31,179 nucleotides of DNA, taken from IMG/VR virus record IMGVR_UViG_3300021960_000320, positions 1-31,179 of that record; one strand, written 5' to 3'. Origin of the DNA: a virus. Made by a program: the position numbers and the translations under genes. Numbering within the stretch: position 1 is the stretch's first letter; each line of letters starts with the position of its first letter. Under the pieces are notes generated by a model, which did not search any database, was not told the origin of the DNA, and was given only the letters and a program-made list of their open reading frames with translations. Below, one piece after another: positions 21,092-27,539 of this stretch.

Positions 21092-21238
21092 ATGAAAGGA
21101 AAGTTTTACATAGCCATCAATGGCGACACAATTCGCTATGATGTTATTCAGTATAATGGCTTTGTTGTCAAGAAGTCTTTTGACACATTTGATGAGGCCA
21201 AACTCTATTGTGAATTATTAAATAAACCTAATCAATAA
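21092..21238 (+). CDS. Small protein of unknown function (48 aa)
   Basis: MKGKFYIAINGDTIRYDVIQ and following reads as a compact beta-beta-alpha protein with a final helix FDEAKLYCELLNK. It fills the gap between two longer genes with 15 nt and 4 nt spacers, which supports coding. No family is recognised. Confidence 0.65.
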   Translation: MKGKFYIAINGDTIRYDVIQYNGFVVKKSFDTFDEAKLYCELLNKPNQ

Positions 21239-21242
21239 GACT

Positions 21243-21782
21243 ATGCCAAATTGGTGTCACAATTCGCTTGAAATACAATATCCAGACAAGGAATCTTTGG
21301 ATAGTATTTTGACATGTCTAATGAATGAAGAATTTGAATTAGACTTTTCAATTATTAAACCCATGCCAAAAGAGGAAACACTAAATTGGTATGAATGGAA
21401 CATTAAAAATTGGGGAACCAAATGGAATGCTAATGGTATTCATTTTGAATTAAGAGAAGACGAACTCTTTATGACATTTGAAACGGCTTGGGCACCGCCC
21501 ATGCCGTGGTTTCATGCTCTTTGTTATAGACTAAATGATATATCAAAAGACATAACTGCAACCATGAGGTATGAAGAATTTGGCATGATGTTCTGCGGTC
21601 ATATAGAATATAGTGATGAACATGGTGTTCTATATTACGATGGTGAAGTCATAGACATAGACATCACTTCTGAAGAAGAAGTCAAGTATGATGACAATTT
21701 GAATAGGTGGAGAAGTATCACCGGAAAGTTTGTGTCTGAAGACAACATTGGGCATAGCGCAGTCTATTATGAATCAAATTAA
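21243..21782 (+). CDS. YubB/DUF1281-type ferredoxin-like protein (179 aa)
   Basis: Starts with the family signature MPNWCHNSLEI. It contains FSIIKPMP (about 35-42), NIKNWGTKWNANG (about 53-65), FETAWAPPMPWFHALC (about 78-93) and an MRYEEFGMMFCGHIEY segment (about 108-123). These match the YubB/DUF1281 ferredoxin-fold proteins of plasmids and phages (MPNWCxN, NWGTKW, TAWxPP, EEGxxFxG). Molecular function is not established. It is in the early operon, 10 nt before the next gene. Confidence 0.85.
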   Translation: MPNWCHNSLEIQYPDKESLDSILTCLMNEEFELDFSIIKPMPKEETLNWYEWNIKNWGTKWNANGIHFELREDELFMTFETAWAPPMPWFHALCYRLNDISKDITATMRYEEFGMMFCGHIEYSDEHGVLYYDGEVIDIDITSEEEVKYDDNLNRWRSITGKFVSEDNIGHSAVYYESN

Positions 21783-21792
21783 ATAATCTATT

Positions 21793-22089
21793 ATGAAAAA
21801 ATCAAATGAATTTATAGCAACATGCTCGGCTCTTACTTGGTCAGCAGAAGACATTGATATCAATGTACAAAGAATGAACGATGCGGGAGTCATAAATGAC
21901 TTTGGTGCAAAGCATTTTTTGAATATGCCAAATGCAGACAAACTTATTTGGTTGGAGCAAATCCTTGAAGATTGTCACGATGAGTTTTGTCAAATAATCA
22001 ATGAGCGAATCGGAGATGCTATCTATGATAATTGTCTACAAAACCCAAACCTTCTTGGTGTACCCATCAAGATTAAATCAAAAGAATAA
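21793..22089 (+). CDS. Unknown acidic helical protein (98 aa)
   Basis: MKKSNEFIATCSALTWSAED and following; acidic and helical, with LIWLEQILEDCHDEFCQII (about 56-74). No motif is recognised. Coding is supported by short spacers to both neighbours (10 nt and 6 nt). Confidence 0.65.
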   Translation: MKKSNEFIATCSALTWSAEDIDINVQRMNDAGVINDFGAKHFLNMPNADKLIWLEQILEDCHDEFCQIINERIGDAIYDNCLQNPNLLGVPIKIKSKE

Positions 22090-22095
22090 ATAGTT

Positions 22096-22239
22096 ATGGA
22101 ATGTTGTATTTGTAATGAGTCTATTGATGGATTCGGGCACAACCCTTTTCCAGTATCAAAGAATCCAAAAGATAGATGTTGTGATGATTGTAATGCCAAT
22201 GTTGTTATTGCAATGAGAATCATGGACTACCTTAAATAG
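22096..22239 (+). CDS. Small zinc-ribbon protein, GFGHNPFPV type (47 aa)
   Basis: MECCICNESIDGFGHNPFPV then RCCDDCN: Cys3/4xxCys6 and Cys28/29xxCys32 make a zinc ribbon around a GFGHNPxPV core. This small ribbon pattern recurs in many phage genomes without an assigned role. Its stop overlaps a GTCTAATGA nonamer and precedes the attenuator-like structure at 22245-22303. Confidence 0.75.
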   Translation: MECCICNESIDGFGHNPFPVSKNPKDRCCDDCNANVVIAMRIMDYLK

Positions 22240-22244
22240 TCTAA

Positions 22245-22303
22245 TGAGGCCGTGTGTTATGTGTGTTAGCAGTCGGGGGGAGTTGGCCTCACCCCCCTTT
22301 TTT
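22245..22303 (+). terminator. Terminator with competing pairing (attenuator or pseudoknot)
   Basis: GGGGGG (22275-22280) pairs with CCCCCC (22292-22297) and six T residues follow, so this is an intrinsic terminator. Upstream, TGAGGCC (22245-22251) is perfectly complementary to GGCCTCA (22285-22291), which lies inside the terminator loop and ends directly against the C run. The two helices interleave, giving either competition (attenuation) or an H-type pseudoknot with loops of 23, 4 and 0 nt. Confidence 0.7.
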
Positions 22304-22320
22304 AAAATGTCTTTGAAGTT

Positions 22321-22542
22321 ATGAAATCAAATGAATTAGACCACTTGTATGTAATGTCATACAAGAATGTTGAAATGAGTTCTGCATCTTTGAAAAGATG
22401 GGGGGCGACAAACGACATACTATTGTTCACCGAACAAGACACAAAAGAAATAGACAATGAAATCTACATCTTTGTAAAAGTTTCCGACCTTCCAAAGGAA
22501 ATCCGTTATGAATTGTATAATCAAGAAAAAGAATGGTCATGA
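22321..22542 (+). CDS. Unknown small protein (73 aa)
   Basis: MKSNELDHLYVMSYKNVEMS and following. Soluble, beta-then-helix style with VKVSDLPKEIRYELYNQEKEW at the end. It is the first gene after the attenuator-like terminator and overlaps the next start by 4 nt. No family is recognised. Confidence 0.6.
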   Translation: MKSNELDHLYVMSYKNVEMSSASLKRWGATNDILLFTEQDTKEIDNEIYIFVKVSDLPKEIRYELYNQEKEWS

Positions 22543-22697
22543 ATAATCGCGACAAATCATTAGTTGAGATGTATATCAGCATGAAGAAAAGCGGCCACGG
22601 AAAGGCTGCCCTTGAACATAAGTTCATCTGCAAAGACCGCGGCTTCTATAGTGCCGTGTCTAAAATGAATCAGTATGACGATGGCCAAGAAGTATAA
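22539..22697 (+). CDS. Small basic helical protein (52 aa)
   Basis: MNNRDKSLVEMYISMKKSGH and following, then AALEHKFICKDRGFYSAVSK. The pattern of short helices suggests a helix-turn-helix-like small protein, but this is weak. It starts in an ATGA overlap and ends 23 nt inside the next gene. Confidence 0.55.
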   Translation: MNNRDKSLVEMYISMKKSGHGKAALEHKFICKDRGFYSAVSKMNQYDDGQEV

Positions 22698-22860
22698 ATT
22701 ATGCGCAGCGTCTAACGGGATTCTTATTGAAGTAGACGAGCGTAGTGCAAAAAGTCTAATGACCTTCGCGCAGTATGCGAGTAGGTCGCCCCACATAAGA
22801 GAGATGTGCCCCGAACTTTCGGATGTCATGGCCGAGTTGGAGAGAGTCTACCACGCGTAG
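22675..22860 (+). CDS. Unknown small protein (61 aa)
   Basis: MTMAKKYKLCAASNGILIEV followed by a helical C-terminal half (SPHIREMCPELSDVMAELER). The start could be ATG 22675 or ATG 22681. Its last codons form the left arm of the terminator at 22843-22865. No family is recognised. Confidence 0.6.
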   Translation: MTMAKKYKLCAASNGILIEVDERSAKSLMTFAQYASRSPHIREMCPELSDVMAELERVYHA

Positions 22861-22872
22861 ACTCTTTTTTTT
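22843..22872 (+). terminator. Intrinsic terminator overlapping the 61-aa gene end
   Basis: AGAGTCTAC (22843-22851), loop CACGC, GTAGACTCT (22857-22865), then a run of T residues. The stem begins inside the coding sequence. It ends the first half of the early transcript; a new promoter follows at 22951. Confidence 0.88.
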
Positions 22873-22950
22873 GCGCCCGGTTTGTTGATAGTGATAAGCG
22901 CAAGGTCGTCACCTTCGCAAGCTCGTCACGGATAAAGTTGGAATTATTCC

Positions 22951-22980
22951 TTGCTTTTTTCCAATTTATATTTATATTTG
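22951..22980 (+). promoter_or_regulatory. Bacteroidota-type promoter for the replication operon
   Basis: TTG at 22951-22953, a 19-nt spacer, and TATATTTG at 22973-22980: a full match to the TTG/TAnnTTTG promoter with standard spacing. The leader to the ATG at 23027 is about 40 nt and A-rich near the start. The 166-nt gap 22861-23026 otherwise holds only the preceding terminator. Confidence 0.8.
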
Positions 22981-23026
22981 CAAGGTAAGTTGTTTGTTTA
23001 ACCCATCCCTAATTTAAGTTAAAACG

Positions 23027-23428
23027 ATGGAAATCAAATCAGTAAGGGCCATTATGATTGACCCAACGGCACAGGCCGTATCGCTCGTTTCCCTACCATG
23101 CGGAAACGATGGAGACGTAAAACTCTCCGCTATTTATGATAGCATGAATTGCTCATGCGTAACACGCTACAAGTTAGCAGAAGATGCCGACCTTGTTCTT
23201 GATGATGAGGGGCTATACAAAGACAACCATGGATATAGTCTTGGCAAGTACCCACAAATTTTTGCGGGCAAGTCATTAATCTTTGGGGTTAATTGGGGTG
23301 AAGATGGTGCCACTTGGTCAAGCGTTCCCGATGATGTAAACATGGAAAACCTTAAAAACATTATTACTTGGCGCACGCGCGAAGAGATTATGGATGTGGA
23401 CAAGTCGTTTAGTATAACCTCTTTTTAA
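23027..23428 (+). CDS. DUF3846-like protein (133 aa)
   Basis: First gene after the promoter. SVRAIMIDPTAQAVSLVSL (about 4-22), then DLVLDDEGLYKDN (about 55-67), then YPQIFAGKSLIFGVNWGEDG (about 74-93) match the DUF3846 layout (I.DP....., vDDEGL, .P.G.alv.G.d..G) found in phages and mobile elements. Function is not established; some relatives are thought to be antirestriction-like, but nothing here proves that. First-gene position in an early operon would suit a host-takeover role. Confidence 0.72.
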   Translation: MEIKSVRAIMIDPTAQAVSLVSLPCGNDGDVKLSAIYDSMNCSCVTRYKLAEDADLVLDDEGLYKDNHGYSLGKYPQIFAGKSLIFGVNWGEDGATWSSVPDDVNMENLKNIITWRTREEIMDVDKSFSITSF

Positions 23429-23437
23429 ATCGTAACC

Positions 23438-23650
23438 ATGACAACACTTGAATTACTTGAGAACTTAATAGAAGTTGCTAATCAAAATCCGGCATTTCAA
23501 ATGATGGTGTCGAATGTTGGCGATGAAAAATACTCCTCCAAAAAATGGAATGAGTATATCCGCGATGCAAGAAAATACATGCACCTAAGGAGACTAGAAA
23601 TTTTAGAGCAAAAAATTGCTGAACAAGATAAAAAGCCTTTAAAAATCTAA
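23438..23650 (+). CDS. Unknown small helical protein (70 aa)
   Basis: MTTLELLENLIEVANQNPAF and following, with a Lys/Glu-rich helix LRRLEILEQKIAEQDKK at the end. It is 9 nt downstream of the DUF3846-like gene. No family is recognised. Confidence 0.6.
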   Translation: MTTLELLENLIEVANQNPAFQMMVSNVGDEKYSSKKWNEYIRDARKYMHLRRLEILEQKIAEQDKKPLKI

Positions 23651-23661
23651 TTAGACACGAC

Positions 23662-23988
23662 ATGATGGAACCTATTATTAGCATATCTAAAACCATTAAG
23701 TTTTTGAAGCAGCACGGGTTTAAGGTTAGAAAGAAAAAAACTAATACCAACAACCCAAGCCTAAGCCAACAAACTGCTTTGCGACTACTTAGCAGCATAG
23801 GGCATCCAATATCAAAAATTACGGATGACCCAAAGCAACGCAATAGACTTTATTCTTGCGTAGAAAAAGGCTACTATCCCAACGAGGAGGACTCTGAACA
23901 AGTCATCTTTTACTTCTTAAAGCAATCAGTTAAAATAAATGACTTAGTCTATGAGTACGTCACAAAAAAGTCATCCGAGAGTAAGTAA
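23662..23988 (+). CDS. Unknown basic protein, possible DNA-binding (108 aa)
   Basis: An N-terminal helix ISKTIKFLKQHGFKVRKKKT is followed by SLSQQTALRLLSSIGHPISKI. The layout resembles a small DNA-binding protein but has no clear HTH. It overlaps the HTH gene downstream by 38 nt, so the two are likely co-translated and may act together. Confidence 0.6.
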   Translation: MMEPIISISKTIKFLKQHGFKVRKKKTNTNNPSLSQQTALRLLSSIGHPISKITDDPKQRNRLYSCVEKGYYPNEEDSEQVIFYFLKQSVKINDLVYEYVTKKSSESK

Positions 23989-24208
23989 CGCACTTGCGGA
24001 TGCATGTAAGGCTATATCCGAAACCAAAAACTATAGAGGGATGGGCATACCATCTATTGCCAAAGAGTGCAAACTTGGGCAAGATAGACTTTATAAGTTG
24101 GTTAGTGGCAAGGCCGGCAAGAGAGGTATACCATTTGAGGTGTACTATAAAATAAGCAAAAGGTTTCCATTTGTGGAATCCATACTTAATAATGAGGTAG
24201 CGCCATGA
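23951..24208 (+). CDS. Helix-turn-helix protein, possible regulator (85 aa)
   Basis: GIPSIAKECKLGQDRLYKLV (about 32-51) reads as an HTH: helix, turn at KLGQ, recognition helix DRLYKLVSG, followed by PFEVYYKISKRFPF as the next helix. The arrangement is of Xre/Cro type. It probably binds DNA and may control the early promoter. Its stop overlaps the next start (GCCATGA, 4 nt). Confidence 0.62.
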   Translation: MSTSQKSHPRVSNALADACKAISETKNYRGMGIPSIAKECKLGQDRLYKLVSGKAGKRGIPFEVYYKISKRFPFVESILNNEVAP

Positions 24209-24516
24209 AGCGTTTAGCCAATTTTATTAAGCGTCTATTTGGCTACTTAAAGCCAAGAGAGATACATTTTGAGTTATTGTCGATTAGACTTCTTACTCCA
24301 AATCATATCATTTATGAATTTAATTATAATGACATTGACTACTTCTTTTATGAGGTGGGAGTGTATGATGACGCTTACGAAAGACACGGTATTTCGGAAC
24401 TAACCAAAAACAAGTGGTTTGAAGAGGAAAGTGTGCTTAATTATATAATGTCTAAAAGATATAAATGGATAAGGAGAGATGGTGTGCCATACCAAGATTC
24501 AAAAGATATGAAGTAA
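24205..24516 (+). CDS. Unknown protein (103 aa)
   Basis: MKRLANFIKRLFGYLKPREI is a basic amphipathic N-terminus. The rest is beta-rich and aromatic (HIIYEFNYNDIDYFFYEV, about 33-50). No domain is recognised. It overlaps the HNH gene by 52 nt, which suggests the HNH gene was inserted or evolved over its 3' end. Confidence 0.55.
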   Translation: MKRLANFIKRLFGYLKPREIHFELLSIRLLTPNHIIYEFNYNDIDYFFYEVGVYDDAYERHGISELTKNKWFEEESVLNYIMSKRYKWIRRDGVPYQDSKDMK

Positions 24517-24827
24517 GCACATTTGGCAGAGTTCGCGTAATACACAACGGCAGAATACTGAATCCGATGAGAAGAGGTAGGCACCTTTGGGTTTTGATGT
24601 TGAGCGATGATAGAAATGTGCGCGAGTGGGCGAGGGTTTGCCTAATGTCACTAACTTGTTTTAAACCAAAAGGGAAAATACTTGGAAGTGTTTGGCATAT
24701 AGACAACGACCCTTGCAACAATCATATTGACAATCTTATTTGGATAGACCGGACTGAATTTAATGACCGCAGATATGCGTTTAAAAGAACAAAAAAGAAA
24801 CCTAATTATAAATTGTTAAAGCCATGA
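24465..24827 (+). CDS. NUMOD4-HNH endonuclease (120 aa)
   Basis: Free-standing homing-type nuclease. NUMOD4-like DNA-binding motif at the N-terminus: RWCAIPRFKRYEVSTFGRVR (about 5-24; compare W..ipgf..YevSn.GrVr). HNH core toward the C-terminus: VWHIDNDPCNNHIDNLIWID (about 81-100), where His83, Asn89/90 and His91 give the H-N-N/H layout. The basic tail ends KKKPNYKLLKP. It overlaps neighbours on both sides. Confidence 0.9.
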   Translation: MDKERWCAIPRFKRYEVSTFGRVRVIHNGRILNPMRRGRHLWVLMLSDDRNVREWARVCLMSLTCFKPKGKILGSVWHIDNDPCNNHIDNLIWIDRTEFNDRRYAFKRTKKKPNYKLLKP

Positions 24828-25240
24828 GTTTTATTAATGGAGTCGTAGAATCGACTGACTGCACACCGTTTAAGGATATGTTCCGCCACCGTATTGCAGT
24901 AAATGGAGTAGACTATTTTGCCTACAAAAAATCAGAGAATAGCCCTGCACCACAGGGCAGTATGGTAAGCCTACAAGTAACTAACCCTAAAGCAAACACG
25001 GTTAAAATACTTGGCGCTGAATCATCAAGCGCACCAGTTACCAATCAAGTTGTGTCTAACATTGTTCAACCTCAACAAACATTCCAGCCTATCCAGCAGG
25101 GCGGAAACAAAGACGAGTTGATAATTAGACAAACGTGCATCAAGTGTGCTTGCGAATTCTATGCAGCAAGCGGAGTAGATGAAAGCATAATTGTTCAGTT
25201 GGCGCAACGACTAGAACAATATGTGAAAACGGGAGCATAA
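24824..25240 (+). CDS. OB-fold-like, possibly ssDNA-binding protein (138 aa)
   Basis: The N-terminal half is beta-rich: RHRIAVNGVDYFAYKKSE, then GSMVSLQVTNPKANTVKIL (about 46-64), with the look of an OB fold. A Gln/Pro/Val-rich linker (about 70-92) leads to a small helical domain DELIIRQTCIKCACEFYAAS (about 98-117) containing CIKCAC. It lies in the recombination operon between the HNH gene and tRNA/YqaJ, suggesting a recombination or ssDNA role. Domain assignment is by pattern only. Confidence 0.55.
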   Translation: MSFINGVVESTDCTPFKDMFRHRIAVNGVDYFAYKKSENSPAPQGSMVSLQVTNPKANTVKILGAESSSAPVTNQVVSNIVQPQQTFQPIQQGGNKDELIIRQTCIKCACEFYAASGVDESIIVQLAQRLEQYVKTGA

Positions 25241-25248
25241 CTCCCTAA

Positions 25249-25321
25249 GCGCCTTTAGCTCAGCGGTTAGAGCCGTGGACTCATAATCCATTGGTCGAAG
25301 GTTCGATTCCTTCAAGGCGCA
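25249..25321 (+). tRNA. tRNA with CAT anticodon (elongator Met or Ile2)
   Basis: Full cloverleaf. Acceptor GCGCCTT/AAGGCGC, D-stem GCTC/GAGC, anticodon stem GTGGA/TCCAT with loop CTCATAA (anticodon CAT), and a TTCGATT T-loop, discriminator A. A G1-C72 pair is present, so it is not an initiator (which would show a 1-72 mismatch). Met versus lysidine-modified Ile2 cannot be settled by eye. It lies 8 nt after the OB-like gene and 20 nt before the exonuclease, inside the operon. Confidence 0.95.
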
Positions 25322-25341
25322 CTAATTTTTATTTTATTACC

Positions 25342-26352
25342 ATGTTTACAAATAGAACATTACCAAAGCACATTAAGTCAGTTGACACCGGAAAGATGTC
25401 TAGAAAAGAATGGGAAGATTTTAGGTCTTCTTTAAGTACGCTAGGAGGCAGCGATGTGGGCGCATGCGTGGGTTTAAGTAGATGGAAGTCTAACATAGAG
25501 TTGTTCTATGAAAAGTTGCGTATGTATAAAAAAGAATTTCATGATAGCGTTCCAATGATAATGGGACGAGAACTTGAAGACAACATTCGCAAACTATTTG
25601 CGTATTATGATGTAGAAAATCCGGATGACTTTGTAGATAACTATGCAGCAAAAAATAAGGTTAATAGTGTTAGACAACGAAAGGCTACTTTTTTTAATGA
25701 AAGAATGCCCGAACTACATGCAAACATTGATGGCATTTGCAAGTTGGCGGGAAGAGAATCGTGGGGGATTTTAGAAATAAAATACCAAAGTGGTCAAGCA
25801 GTTCGCATGTGGGAGAACAATCTAAACCCATCATACATCGCGCAGTTGATTACCTACATGGAAATCATGGAGGCCGAGTATGGTGTTTTAATTGTCATTG
25901 AAGATGCCAACAAGTGGCACGTGCACGTTATTGAGCGCAATCAAAACTTTTGGGGCAACATCTATCCAACCATCCAAGAGTTCTATTCGTGTGTTAAAAT
26001 AGCAGAAACGCTAATAGACTCAACGCCCATAGAGGCAGAGCAGTTCTCCCTGGCAGCGTCAGCAGAGCCGCCATCTTTCCAGGAGCAGTCTAAACCATAC
26101 GAATCGTTCTTGTCTAGTTATGCTAAAGCCAAAGAAACTCAATTAATAATTGAGGGAACTCAAGAAATGTTAGACACCGCATTGGAAATCAAGACGTTAC
26201 AAGACGAAATGACGAACATAGAAGACAAACAACGTCATTTAAAAAATCAAGTACGCAAGTATATGATAGATAATCAAGCACAAGTAATTAACTTTGGGGA
26301 TAAGGGAAGTATAACATATCGCAATCAGTTGCGATTCAATATCAAAGCATAA
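25342..26352 (+). CDS. YqaJ-like viral recombination exonuclease (336 aa)
   Basis: Lambda-exo/YqaJ-type 5'-3' nuclease for homologous recombination. GGSDVGACVGLSRWKSN (about 35-51) is the family N-terminal motif. GRELED at 75-80 follows. Asp130 in HANIDG and the E145-x-K147 pair in WGILEIKY complete the PD-(D/E)xK site. A helix YIAQLITYMEIMEAEYGVLIV follows. The C-terminal third is helical (for example EIKTLQDEMTNIEDKQRHLK). Start at ATG 25342; longer reading enters the tRNA. It sits with an SSB-like protein downstream, forming a nuclease plus ssDNA-binder recombination set. Confidence 0.92.
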   Translation: MFTNRTLPKHIKSVDTGKMSRKEWEDFRSSLSTLGGSDVGACVGLSRWKSNIELFYEKLRMYKKEFHDSVPMIMGRELEDNIRKLFAYYDVENPDDFVDNYAAKNKVNSVRQRKATFFNERMPELHANIDGICKLAGRESWGILEIKYQSGQAVRMWENNLNPSYIAQLITYMEIMEAEYGVLIVIEDANKWHVHVIERNQNFWGNIYPTIQEFYSCVKIAETLIDSTPIEAEQFSLAASAEPPSFQEQSKPYESFLSSYAKAKETQLIIEGTQEMLDTALEIKTLQDEMTNIEDKQRHLKNQVRKYMIDNQAQVINFGDKGSITYRNQLRFNIKA

Positions 26353-26353
26353 A

Positions 26354-26662
26354 ATGAAAGATGTCAAATTTGTTGCCGAGGGTATTTTTGTTGGCAAAGT
26401 TGATGCAACTGAAGTCTTGAAGAATGACGGGCGAGCAATTAGTCTAACCGACTTTGTTATCAATAATGCAATTATGGATAATCGAGGAACGGTAAAAGAA
26501 CAACCACTAAAAATCACAGCATACAATAAAAACAGCGCATTGTTAGACGCTGTTCAAATTGGTGATAGGGTTTTGGTTAATGGTTATGTACGCGGAAAAT
26601 ACAATGAGCGTAAGGACGAGTATTGGACAAACCTTGTGATGACGACAATACGAATTCTATAA
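26354..26662 (+). CDS. DUF3127/SSB-like OB-fold protein (102 aa)
   Basis: Short OB-fold-like protein: VKFVAEGIFVGKV at the N-terminus, SLTDFVINNAIMDNRG, then LKITAYNKNSALLDAVQIGDRVLVNGYVRGKYNERKDEYW in consecutive parts (about 52-91), and a final strand TNLVMTTIRIL. The order (G.i..i......, f.i......, i..fn...lLD.....GD.V.V.g.vrG.....) matches DUF3127, a Bacteroidota SSB-like family. It lacks an acidic SSB tail; a separate small gene at 29097 carries such a tail. It probably protects ssDNA during YqaJ-driven recombination. Confidence 0.75.
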   Translation: MKDVKFVAEGIFVGKVDATEVLKNDGRAISLTDFVINNAIMDNRGTVKEQPLKITAYNKNSALLDAVQIGDRVLVNGYVRGKYNERKDEYWTNLVMTTIRIL

Positions 26663-26670
26663 AAAGAAAA

Positions 26671-26686
26671 GGGGCGCAAGCGCCCC
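26671..26686 (-). terminator. Hairpin with T run only on the minus strand
   Basis: GGGGCGC/GCGCCCC with a 2-nt loop (or a 6-bp stem with loop CAAG). On the minus strand it is followed by TTTTCTTTTT, so it should stop leftward (antisense) transcription. On the plus strand, the direction of all genes here, no T run follows, so rightward read-through into the initiator is expected. Confidence 0.55.
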
Positions 26687-26777
26687 GATTCACTACCCTT
26701 TAACACACCAACAACACACAAGTTGGATGTATCAAATTTAAACTTTTTTTCTTAACAAACAAATTTATATTGATGAA

Positions 26778-27539
26778 ATGCCCAAAGTTGATATTGAAAT
26801 TGACAAACGCATAAGCCTAAAAGCAAAAGGTTTATACTACGTTTTAGCGAAAACAAAGGCTACTGGTGTCGCACTGCACGCAATGTCTAAAGATGGAAGA
26901 GACTCACATCTTAATGCGCTAAAAGAACTAATTAAATATGGATATGTAGAAAGGAAGGCCACGCGAAACGTAGCAGGTCTATTCTCATACGAGTACACCG
27001 TTACTGAAAATCCGTATACGGATAAACCGGAGTCGGAAAATCCTGATTTAACTATAGTTAATACTAAACAGGAAGTAGTAACTACAGTAAAGAAGAAAGT
27101 AAGTGTGTCTAGATTCAGTACGCCATCGGTAGACGAGGTGTGTGACTACATGAAATCACGACTATGGAAGATGCCAGAAGAGCAATCTGCAAAATTTGTA
27201 GACTTTTACAGTGCCAAAGGATGGATGGTGGGCAAGAATAAGATGAAAGATTGGAAGGCGAGTGTAAGAACATGGGAACGTCAGGGCGAAAACATTGTAC
27301 ACGTAAACCCAAATACAGAGACAACGCCAGCATTGAAAAAACTATACAGTATAGACTGGAAGACCGCCGAAGACATCATTGTCGTCAAGGCCGCCGTGTA
27401 TTGTGTTGAGAATAATGTAAACCCACCTGCTGATTTGTCTAAAAGGTTTTATAACAACCAAAAACTGGAGACAGTCTTCATGGATGCCTGCCTTTCAAAA
27501 GGGCTTGAGGCAAAACTTCCTAAATCTATAACGCCATGA
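26778..27539 (+). CDS. Replication initiator / helicase-loader-like protein (253 aa)
   Basis: The N-terminal winged helix-turn-helix (about 10-70: ISLKAKGLYYVLAKTK, then DSHLNALKELIKYGYVERK) is typical of phage initiators. Residues about 75-115 are a polar linker. The C-terminal domain has VDEVCDYMKSRLWKMPEEQ and FYSAKGWMVGKNKMKDWKAS (about 148-167), a motif common in phage O/DnaT/DnaD-type helicase loaders. It is followed by a DnaB-like helicase with 4-nt overlap. The linker DNA carries palindromes (27010-27023, 27048-27061) and one copy of a dispersed element, so the origin may lie inside the gene, as in lambda O. Confidence 0.75.
   Translation: MPKVDIEIDKRISLKAKGLYYVLAKTKATGVALHAMSKDGRDSHLNALKELIKYGYVERKATRNVAGLFSYEYTVTENPYTDKPESENPDLTIVNTKQEVVTTVKKKVSVSRFSTPSVDEVCDYMKSRLWKMPEEQSAKFVDFYSAKGWMVGKNKMKDWKASVRTWERQGENIVHVNPNTETTPALKKLYSIDWKTAEDIIVVKAAVYCVENNVNPPADLSKRFYNNQKLETVFMDACLSKGLEAKLPKSITP
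27010..27085 (+). other. Candidate origin: palindrome cluster in the initiator gene
   Basis: ATCCGTATACGGAT (27010-27023) and TTAACTATAGTTAA (27048-27061) are perfect 14-bp palindromes, and GTAGTAACTAC (27075-27085) is a short one. Between the first two lies CCGGAGTCGGA, completing the dispersed 26-bp element (copy B, 27012-27037). All fall in the codons of the inter-domain linker (about residues 78-103), where protein constraint is low. The flanking DNA is AT-rich. Origin function is an inference from position and palindromes. Confidence 0.55.
27012..27037 (+). repeat. 26-bp dispersed element, copy B
   Basis: Reads CCGTATACGGAT, then AAA, then CCGGAGTCGGA, and matches 15985-16010 on the opposite strand at 24 of 26 positions. 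It is in the linker region of the initiator gene. No third copy was noticed in the window. Confidence 0.75.
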
